Shown: piece by piece, positions 11,519 to 15,804 of the stretch | Layout: each line of letters opens with the position of its first letter | Position numbering within the stretch: the first letter of the stretch is position 1 | Source of the DNA: an uncultured Collinsella sp. | GTDB taxonomy: Bacteria; Actinomycetota; Coriobacteriia; Coriobacteriales; Coriobacteriaceae | DNA length: 15,804 nucleotides | Assembly: GCA_902489515.1 (NCBI GenBank) | Contig: CABUAL010000009.1 | Location: 1 to 15,804, forward strand | Reading direction: 5' to 3' | Translations under genes and position numbers: made by a program | Notes under the pieces: generated by a model | The model's input: the letters and a program-made list of their open reading frames with translations, nothing else | Databases searched by the model: none | Told to the model about the DNA's origin: nothing

Positions 11519-12908
11519 ACTCCTCGGCATGTGCCCCATCAAGCTCATAGAACTTGGTGGATGCCGGCAGGAACATCAGATCGACGTCGCCGATCGGGCC
11601 CGAACGGTTCTTGGCCACGACGATACGCGTAACGCCCTCGTCGGGTCGATCGTCGCGCGAGGCCTCGGCCTCGTCGGCGGAGCGGTCCAAGAACATAACG
11701 ATATCGGCGTCCTGCTCGATGGAGCCCGATTCACGAAGGTCGGAAAGCTGCGGGCGCTTGCCGGTACGGGATTCGACCTGACGCGAGAGCTGCGACAGCG
11801 CGATGAGCGGGATCTTGAGCTCCTTGGCCATGATCTTCAGACCACGCGACATCTCCGAAACCTCGACGGTACGGCTCTCGGAGCGGCGTCCCGGCGGAGG
11901 ACTCACCAGCTGCAGGTAGTCCAGGATGATGATTGCCTTCTCCTTGTTATGGAGCATGCGGCGGCTCTTGGCGCGAATCTCGGTCACTGTGGTGCCGGGC
12001 GTATCGTCAATCAGAATATCGAGCTTGGACAAGGTCTGCGTGGCCTCGTTGATATTGGCCCACTGCTCGGGGCTAATGCGGCCCATGCGGAAGTCACTGA
12101 TCGAGATCATGGCGTAGGCGCAAATCAGACGCTGGGCAATTTCTTTGCCCGACATCTCCAGCGAGAAGAAGCCGACGGTATAACCGGCAGCGGCAGCGTT
12201 GAGCGCCAGATTCAGGGCGAACGACGTCTTACCCACAGCAGGGCGGGCGCCGATAATGATGAGCTGGCCCTCGCGGAAGCCCATGAGCATGCGGTCGAGT
12301 GACGGGAAGCCCGTGGGCACGCCCGCAGCCTGACCACCGGCCTGACACACTTCCTCGGCCTCGTTATAGGCCTCAACCATAAACTCGGTCAGCGTCTTGT
12401 AGCTCGACTTGACCTCGCGTGCCGTGACCTTGAGCAGCTTGCTCTCGGCTAGCTCCACGACCTCCTTGGTGTCGGTGGGGGCGTTATATGCCAGCGCGTT
12501 GATCTCGTTGGTGGCGCCGATCAGCTCGCGCAGCATCGAATCGCGACGAACGATGGCGGCATGGTGCTGCCAGTTCACGAGCGACAGAGTCTGACCCATC
12601 AGCTCCAAAATGTAGGCCTCGCCGCCCACGGCATCGAGCTTGTTGATGCTTCGCAGGTAATCGATCAGCGAGATGGAGTCGATGGGAATGCGGCTGTTGT
12701 ACATATCGACCATCGCGGTGTAGATGGTCTTATGAATGGGCCGGTAGAAATCATCGGGCTGCAGCTCGACCTGGGCCTCTTCGACCACCTCGGGCGATAG
12801 CAGCATAGCGGCCAGTACATTGGCCTCTGCATCTTGGTTTTGGGGAAGACCCAACTTTGAGCCGCGGTCCTCGACCGTCAGCCCCGTCTCCCTATCGTCA
12901 TATGCCAT
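11517..12908 (-). CDS. dnaB: Replicative DNA helicase DnaB
   Basis: The hexameric helicase that unwinds DNA at the replication fork. The N-terminal domain begins LPQNQDAEANVLAAMLL (21-37), a typical DnaB opening. The RecA-like C-terminal domain has Walker A GARPAVGKTS (220-229), GFFSLEMSGKEIAQRL (246-261), Walker B IIILDYLQL (326-334), LSQLSRQVESR (371-381) and KNRSGPIGDVDL (433-444), including the probable arginine finger R435. There is no intein, and 463 residues is normal length. Of three closely spaced ATGs (12920, 12914, 12908) I choose 12908, because GAGG lies six bases upstream of it and too close to 12914. It stands alone after the rplI terminator and ahead of purA. No strong terminator follows it. 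Confidence 0.97.
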   Translation of the reverse strand: MAYDDRETGLTVEDRGSKLGLPQNQDAEANVLAAMLLSPEVVEEAQVELQPDDFYRPIHKTIYTAMVDMYNSRIPIDSISLIDYLRSINKLDAVGGEAYILELMGQTLSLVNWQHHAAIVRRDSMLRELIGATNEINALAYNAPTDTKEVVELAESKLLKVTAREVKSSYKTLTEFMVEAYNEAEEVCQAGGQAAGVPTGFPSLDRMLMGFREGQLIIIGARPAVGKTSFALNLALNAAAAGYTVGFFSLEMSGKEIAQRLICAYAMISISDFRMGRISPEQWANINEATQTLSKLDILIDDTPGTTVTEIRAKSRRMLHNKEKAIIILDYLQLVSPPPGRRSESRTVEVSEMSRGLKIMAKELKIPLIALSQLSRQVESRTGKRPQLSDLRESGSIEQDADIVMFLDRSADEAEASRDDRPDEGVTRIVVAKNRSGPIGDVDLMFLPASTKFYELDGAHAEE

Positions 12909-13015
12909 GAGCATCCTCATTCATATCGCTTGCGAGCATCCATAGTATCAGCCACGGTCCCAAAACGCGCCGCGCGCCGCCAATCATCACCGAACCAAAC
13001 GGATGAACGGTCCTG

Positions 13016-13044
13016 TATATAGAACTTCGACGCAACGTTCACCA
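13016..13044 (-). promoter_or_regulatory. Candidate dnaB promoter
   Basis: dnaB follows a strong terminator, so it needs its own promoter in 12909-13061. The best -10 in minus-strand sense is TATATA (13016-13021), or TATACA shifted by two. At 17 bp upstream is a weak -35 TGGTGA (13039-13044). A GC-rich leader of about 100 bases would follow (GCG repeats at 12964-12980). The call is tentative because the -35 is poor. Confidence 0.35.
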
Positions 13045-13061
13045 TGACACTCACTCAGCGC

Positions 13062-13100
13062 AAAAAACAAAAGGGCGCCCTGGTTTCCCAGAGCGCCCTT
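13062..13100 (-). terminator. Strong intrinsic terminator of the rpsF-ssb-rpsR-rplI operon
   Basis: In minus-strand RNA the arms 13093-13100 and 13071-13078 give eight GC-rich pairs. After one mismatch come four more pairs (13088-13091 with 13080-13083), capped by a GAAA tetraloop. The 3' flank UUGUUUUUUG (13061-13070) is a strong uridine tract. It begins 32 bases after the rplI stop. Confidence 0.93.
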
Positions 13101-13132
13101 CTTAGAACAAGATTGTTGCGTTGCAGCAAATG

Positions 13133-13672
13133 CTACTCGGCAGCAGCCTCAGTCTCGACCTCGGCGGTCTCGGCCTCGGCGACCTCAGCGGCCTCCTCGA
13201 CCTCAGCCTCGGCAGCGAGCTCCTCGGCGGTAACGCCGACGAGAACGACAACCTCGGCCTTGATCTCGCGGTACAGCGAGATGGCAACGGTGTGGGCACC
13301 GGCAACCTTGATGGGCTTACCGAGCTCGACGCGCTTGCGGTCGATGTCCATACCGAGCTGAGCCTTGATGGCGTCAGCGACCATAGCGGCGGTAACGGAG
13401 CCAAAGAGGATGCCCTCGTCGCCGACCTTGACGTCAACGGTGACCGTCTTGCCCTCGAAGGCAGCCTTGGTCTCGTTGGCGGTAGCCAGACGGACGGCCT
13501 CGCGCTTGGCGATGTTGTTGCGACGCTCGTCAAGCTGCTTGAGGTTGCCCTTGGTGGCGGCAACAGCGAGCTTCTTGGGGAACAGGAAGTTCTCAGCGTA
13601 ACCCTGAGCGACCTCTACGACGTCACCCTCGCCGCCCTTGCCCTTGATCTCATCGAGAAGAATAACCTTCAT
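13133..13672 (-). CDS. rplI: 50S ribosomal protein L9 with acidic C-terminal tail
   Basis: L9 binds 23S rRNA at the base of the L1 stalk. Its N-terminal signature is clear: MKVILLDEIKGKGGEGDVVEVAQGYAENFLFP (two adjoining parts, 1-20 and 21-32), followed by the charged connecting helix (LKQLDERRNNIAKREAVRLA, 44-63) and the C-terminal domain to about 147. The usual length is near 150; this one has 179. The extra 32 residues (148-179) are almost only Glu, Ala, Val and Thr, with 13 glutamates. The ATG start has GGGAG seven bases upstream. It is last in its operon, 15 bases after rpsR, with the terminator close behind. Confidence 0.97.
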   Translation of the reverse strand: MKVILLDEIKGKGGEGDVVEVAQGYAENFLFPKKLAVAATKGNLKQLDERRNNIAKREAVRLATANETKAAFEGKTVTVDVKVGDEGILFGSVTAAMVADAIKAQLGMDIDRKRVELGKPIKVAGAHTVAISLYREIKAEVVVLVGVTAEELAAEAEVEEAAEVAEAETAEVETEAAAE

Positions 13673-13687
13673 GATGCGTCTCCCTTC

Positions 13688-13954
13688 TTAGCCGCGGTCG
13701 CGGTTGCCACGAGAGGAAACCACGGGGACGGTGTACGGCAGGAGAGCCATCTCGCGGGCGCGCTTGATGGCGTTGGCGATGTCATGCTGATGCTGCGTGC
13801 AAGCGCCAGTGACGCGACGGGGCTTGATCTTGCCACGGTCGGTCATGTACTTACGGAGAAGCTGAGTGTCCTTATAGTCGATGAACTCAGTGTTCTCCTT
13901 GCAGAACTGGCAGTACTTACGACGCGGCTGACGTGCAGAAAAATCATTAGCCAT
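13688..13954 (-). CDS. rpsR: 30S ribosomal protein S18, cysteine-containing form
   Basis: S18 pairs with S6 on the platform of the 30S subunit. The 88 residues include the family core [11 protein letters not shown] (14-24), [19 protein letters not shown] and [20 protein letters not shown]. Cys15, Cys18, Cys52 and a nearby His (55 or 57) are the ligands expected in the zinc-type form, as opposed to the cysteine-free form. I chose the ATG at 13954, with AAAGG about nine bases upstream; the frame stays open upstream to 14005, but that part runs through a hairpin and has no S18 sequence. A strong hairpin lies in the spacer just before it. Confidence 0.97.
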   Translation of the reverse strand: MANDFSARQPRRKYCQFCKENTEFIDYKDTQLLRKYMTDRGKIKPRRVTGACTQHQHDIANAIKRAREMALLPYTVPVVSSRGNRDRG

Positions 13955-13973
13955 GTCAAAATACCTTTCATTT

Positions 13974-13999
13974 GGCAACTTCGGCGAACCGAAGCCGCC
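13974..13999 (-). other. Stable hairpin between ssb and rpsR
   Basis: In minus-strand RNA, 13989-13999 pairs with 13974-13984 over 11 bp with a UUCG loop. Two of the pairs (G with U at 13995/13978 and 13996/13977) hold only as G-U wobbles, so the full stem exists in the minus-strand RNA and not in plus-strand RNA. No uridine tract follows, so it is not a terminator. It ends about 20 bases before the rpsR start and could affect rpsR translation or mRNA decay. Confidence 0.6.
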
Positions 14000-14026
14000 T
14001 CTCACTCAAAAATAGGTGAACAACCC

Positions 14027-14479
14027 TTAGAACGGGATGTCCTCATCGTAGACGTCGACCGCGGGCGGCGTAGCCACCGGCGCGGCAGGACGTGCTGCGG
14101 GCGCGGGAGCTGCGGGGGCGTAACCGCCCTGATCGTAGCCACCCTGGCCACCACGGGAGCTCATAAACTCGATCTCATCGACGATGACCTCAAGCTTGCT
14201 CCGGCGCTGGCCGTCGCGCTCCCAAGAGCTGTAGCGCAGCTTGCCCTCGATCGCGACCTTGTTTCCCTTTGCCAGGAAACGGCTCACGGCCTCGGCGCGG
14301 GTGCCGAACATGGTGCAGTCGACAAAGTTGGGATAGTCCTCCCACTCGCCAGTCTGCGCGTTGCGGCGACGATCGTTCACGGCAACGCCAAAGGACAGAA
14401 CCTGGGTTCCGCCGGCGGTGGCGCGCAGCTCGGGATCGCGGGTGAGGTTACCGGTGATGTTCACTCGATTGATGCTCAT
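14027..14479 (-). CDS. ssb: Single-stranded DNA-binding protein
   Basis: Coats single-stranded DNA during replication and repair. The OB fold covers residues 1-107 with typical sequence: MSINRVNITGNLTRDPELR, LSFGVAVNDRR, WEDYPNFVDCTMFGTRAEAV and LAKGNKVAIEGKLRYSSWE. A glycine-, proline- and alanine-rich linker (about 108-142) leads to the acidic tip DEDIPF, which recruits partner proteins in relatives. At 150 residues it is full length. The ATG at 14479 has AGAGGA upstream. It sits between rpsF (48 bases) and rpsR (72 bases) in the conserved order. Confidence 0.98.
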   Translation of the reverse strand: MSINRVNITGNLTRDPELRATAGGTQVLSFGVAVNDRRRNAQTGEWEDYPNFVDCTMFGTRAEAVSRFLAKGNKVAIEGKLRYSSWERDGQRRSKLEVIVDEIEFMSSRGGQGGYDQGGYAPAAPAPAARPAAPVATPPAVDVYDEDIPF

Positions 14480-14527
14480 AACTCACTACTTCCTCTTGGG
14501 GCACAAGCCCAGTCCAAAACGACAGTC

Positions 14528-14821
14528 TTACTCCTGGTCGTCGCGACGGACGATCATGTGGCGGACCACAGCGTCGGTGATGCGCAGGACGCGATCAAGC
14601 TCGGCGATCTGGGTAGGATCTGCGTGGAAGTTGATGAGGGTGTAGTCACCATCGGTGAGGTCGTTGATCTCGTAGGCGAGCTTGCGCTTGCCCCACTCGT
14701 CAACGGAGTCGACCTTGCCAGCGCCCTCAGCGATCGTGGTATCGATACGCTTCATAACAGCGAGACGAGTCTCGGGGTCGAGCGACGGGTCAACAAAGAA
14801 CAGCAGTTCATAAGCCTTCAT
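14528..14821 (-). CDS. rpsF: 30S ribosomal protein S6
   Basis: S6 binds 16S rRNA together with S18. The 97 residues begin MKAYELLFFVDPSLDPETR and include WGKRKLAYEINDLTDGDYTL and the end RITDAVVRHMIVRR, all typical of S6. The ATG at 14821 has a very strong AGGAGG (14829-14834) seven bases upstream. The frame extends to 14842, but those codons would cover this site. It is the first gene of the operon and lies behind a leader hairpin. Confidence 0.98.
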   Translation of the reverse strand: MKAYELLFFVDPSLDPETRLAVMKRIDTTIAEGAGKVDSVDEWGKRKLAYEINDLTDGDYTLINFHADPTQIAELDRVLRITDAVVRHMIVRRDDQE

Positions 14822-14847
14822 ATTGTCACCTCCTCTGGGCAAATGTG

Positions 14848-14876
14848 GCTTCAGGTCGTGAAGGTGCGCCTGAAGC
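14848..14876 (-). promoter_or_regulatory. rpsF leader hairpin, candidate ribosomal-protein control site
   Basis: A perfect 8-bp stem (14869-14876 with 14848-14855) and 13-base loop lies in the rpsF leader, 13 bases before the Shine-Dalgarno. Leaders of rpsF operons in many bacteria bind the S6-S18 complex to give feedback control. The CCG trinucleotide of that known motif is not visible in this stem or loop, so a match to it is not supported; the position is the only argument. Confidence 0.35.
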
Positions 14877-14892
14877 AGGAAAAGACTTGGTA

Positions 14893-14921
14893 ATAATATC
14901 TTTCAACCTCCTAGGCTGCAA
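14893..14921 (-). promoter_or_regulatory. Candidate rpsF operon promoter
   Basis: In minus-strand sense, TATTAT (14893-14898, five of six to consensus) sits 17 bp from TTGCAG (14916-14921, a weak -35). This would start RNA near 14886 and give a 65-base leader holding the hairpin. The -35 overlaps an inverted repeat CTGCA-AGAATA-TGCAG (14916-14931), which could be an operator. Confidence 0.4.
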
Positions 14922-15281
14922 GAATATGCAGCTACAACCTCATGACCTCCACATATGCCCATACTTGCACGACGTTTCATGCGCATTCCAACCAAATGCT
15001 GACCAAAAGCTTGACGGATCTGTGGACAAGATACGGTGCCGTGAGGACAAGCTGAGCCAAGTCGCAGGTCAACGGGCGCATGGTTGTGGTCGCAAAATGC
15101 ATACCAGTGGCCCACAGCACCACCCAAAGATTTTTAAATTCATTGCCAAATCGCTTATAAATACCCCTTTTGAACAATTGAGTTGATCAACTACGCTGGT
15201 CGGAAGCCGTTTTTTGGCATCTCAAACCCCGCTGCAACGCCAAACGCGGCCAAGCGTTTTAAAAAATGCCAACTTTTCTGT
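14922..15281. other. Gene-free divergent spacer between rpsF and the tRNA genes
   Basis: I see no supported gene here. Open frames on both strands are short, lack good start sites and resemble no family. The GC content is lower than in the flanking genes, with an AT-rich block at 15130-15180. Visible signals are a lone DnaA-box-like nonamer TGTGGACAA (15021-15029, one mismatch), a 7-bp inverted repeat TTGGCAT/ATGCCAA (15214-15220 and 15266-15272) upstream of the tRNA promoter, and short TTGGC repeats between its arms. It is likely promoter and regulatory DNA for both directions. Confidence 0.5.
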
Positions 15282-15309
15282 TTGCACTTTGCGATTCCTC
15301 GTGTATACT
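15282..15309 (+). promoter_or_regulatory. Sigma70-type promoter of the tRNA-Ser genes
   Basis: The -35 TTGCAC (15282-15287) and -10 TATACT (15304-15309) are 16 bp apart and match the consensus at four and five of six positions. Transcription would start near 15316, about ten bases before the mature 5' end of tRNA-Ser(GGA). Confidence 0.75.
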
Positions 15310-15325
15310 GACTTTCGCATTTAAC

Positions 15326-15416
15326 GGAGAGTTGTCCGAGTGGCCGAAGGAGCACGATTGGAAATCGTGTAGGCGTCAAAAGCGTCTCCAGGGTTCAAAT
15401 CCCTGACTCTCCGCCA
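15326..15416 (+). tRNA. tRNA-Ser, anticodon GGA
   Basis: A class II tRNA with a long variable arm. The acceptor stem pairs GGAGAGT (15326-15332) with ACTCTCC, followed by G and an encoded CCA (15414-15416). The anticodon stem CACGA/TCGTG (15353-15357, 15365-15369) holds the loop TTGGAAA with anticodon GGA at 15360-15362. The T-arm is CAGGG-TTCAAAT-CCCTG. It reads serine codons UCC and UCU. Confidence 0.97.
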
Positions 15417-15424
15417 GTTAATTC

Positions 15425-15455
15425 CAAAGCAGGCCTTCGAGCCTGCTTTGTTTTT
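15425..15455 (+). terminator. Intrinsic terminator after tRNA-Ser(GGA)
   Basis: A perfect 10-bp stem (15425-15434 with 15441-15450) with a 6-base loop is followed by five T. It ends nine bases before the next tRNA gene, so it lies between two tRNAs that otherwise look like one transcript. Confidence 0.88.
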
Positions 15456-15464
15456 ACCCCACGC

Positions 15465-15555
15465 GGAGGGGTGGCAGAGTGGTTGAATGCGGCGGTCTCG
15501 AAAACCGTTTGGCCTGTATAAGGTCACGAGGGTTCGAATCCCTCCTCCTCCGCCA
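15465..15555 (+). tRNA. tRNA-Ser, anticodon CGA
   Basis: A class II serine tRNA. The acceptor stem pairs GGAGGGG (15465-15471) with CTCCTCC (15545-15551, one G-U), followed by G and an encoded CCA (15553-15555). The anticodon stem GCGGT/ACCGT holds the loop CTCGAAA with anticodon CGA at 15499-15501. The T-arm is GAGGG-TTCGAAT-CCCTC. It reads serine codon UCG. Only nine bases separate it from the preceding terminator, and I see no promoter of its own. Confidence 0.97.
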
Positions 15556-15566
15556 TTTTGGTTGAG

Positions 15567-15593
15567 AAAGCTCCCAGATCGGGGGCTTTTTTT
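15567..15593 (+). terminator. Intrinsic terminator after tRNA-Ser(CGA)
   Basis: A 9-bp stem with one G-U (15567-15575 with 15581-15589) and a 5-base loop runs into a T tract (15587-15593), 11 bases after the tRNA. Confidence 0.88.
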
Positions 15594-15633
15594 CTAATAT
15601 GAGAAAGCCATTGTCAATAGGCATGTTCGTTCG

Positions 15634-15658
15634 AGCCCGGTTTGAAACCGGGCTTTTT
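15634..15658 (+). terminator. Third intrinsic terminator on the plus strand
   Basis: A very GC-rich stem AGCCCGGT/ACCGGGCT (15634-15641 with 15647-15654; the inverted repeat extends to 10 bp around one central base) is followed by a T run (15654-15658). It is oriented for plus-strand RNA only. No gene lies in the 40 bases since the preceding terminator, so it is either a backup or the end of something not recognised. Confidence 0.75.
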
Positions 15659-15672
15659 CGTTTCCCGTCGGG

Positions 15673-15780
15673 AGAGCCCGCGCACGCTGCATGGCTTAGT
15701 CGACGCTTGCCTGGCAAGCTAATATCCGCGGGCTCTTGCGGGTGCGCTTCCGGCGGTCAGCCCGGTATGTCCGCGCACCC
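15673..15780. other. Highly structured, unassigned stretch
   Basis: A perfect 10-bp inverted repeat (15673-15682 with 15727-15736) encloses a nested hairpin (GCTTGC-CTG-GCAAGC, 15705-15719). It is followed directly by an 8-bp inverted repeat (15740-15747 with 15773-15780). I find no credible protein frame. It may be a non-coding RNA or the leader of a gene beyond the window edge; it does not carry the conserved segments of SRP RNA, RNase P RNA or tmRNA. Confidence 0.45.
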
Positions 15781-15804
15781 CACCGCATTTCGATTCTCCG
15801 TCCG

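Noticed and set aside
13121..14893. Plus-strand open frame of 590 codons crossing rplI, rpsR, ssb and rpsF
   Set aside because: It is unusual that it stays open through the spacers, but it opposes four certain genes in their codon phase and shows no domain or start site. Similar antisense frames lie opposite carA, purD and purA.
15021..15029. DnaA-box-like nonamer as a sign of a replication origin
   Set aside because: It is a single site with one mismatch, with no cluster, no AT-rich unwinding region of typical form, and no dnaA or dnaN nearby.
14845..15186. Plus-strand 113-codon frame in the divergent spacer
   Set aside because: It has no good ribosome binding site, no family resemblance, and begins inside the rpsF leader hairpin. 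Minus-strand frames at 14903-15127 and 14977-15177 are equally unsupported.
15454..15717. Minus-strand frame encoding a peptide with RRRRDSNPRDLIQAK
   Set aside because: This is the well-known spurious peptide obtained by translating the opposite strand of a tRNA-Ser gene. The frame at 15321-15527 has the same cause.
15673..15780. SRP RNA or tmRNA at the right edge
   Set aside because: GGTCAG occurs at 15755-15760 but the conserved GGAA and AGCAGC segments of SRP domain IV do not follow. On the minus strand GACTAAGC recalls a tmRNA segment, but no tRNA-like T arm or acceptor end is present at the expected place.

Overview
The window reads as a chromosomal housekeeping region of a moderately high-GC bacterium. 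My best guess is a Coriobacteriia actinobacterium of the Collinsella type. That rests on GC-rich third codon positions, the gene order rpsF-ssb-rpsR-rplI followed by dnaB, and general protein character, not on a database match. Every protein gene I support is on the minus strand. Two tRNA-Ser genes near the right end are on the plus strand, so the two sets diverge from the gap at about 14.82-15.33 kb.

Read along the minus strand from right to left, the layout is as follows. (1) A replication/ribosome operon rpsF-ssb-rpsR-rplI, with a leader hairpin and closed by a strong terminator at 13.06-13.10 kb. (2) dnaB. (3) purA, whose probable promoter overlaps the dnaB stop codon. (4) purD and a Nudix hydrolase, separated from purA by a structured spacer that can fold in two exclusive ways. 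(5) A one-polypeptide ABC exporter followed by an unrecognised single-pass membrane protein, closed by a terminator at 5.11-5.15 kb. (6) carA-carB, encoding both subunits of carbamoyl phosphate synthetase, running to the left edge.

The clearest regulatory element is a PyrR-type RNA hairpin in the carA leader. It has the CNGNGA hexaloop, and its lower stem pairs with the carA Shine-Dalgarno sequence. This implies translational repression of carAB when pyrimidine nucleotides are abundant. Purine synthesis (purA, purD), pyrimidine/arginine precursor synthesis (carAB), replication (dnaB, ssb) and ribosome assembly (rpsF, rpsR, rplI) all sit close together.

On the plus strand, tRNA-Ser(GGA) and tRNA-Ser(CGA) follow a sigma70-like promoter, and each is followed by an intrinsic terminator. 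A third terminator and an unexplained, highly structured stretch lie at the right edge.

I found no CRISPR array, transposon, prophage, toxin-antitoxin pair or defence cluster. I do not see an obviously new multi-gene system. The points of interest are RNA structures, the orphan membrane protein next to the exporter, and unusual features of CarA and L9.
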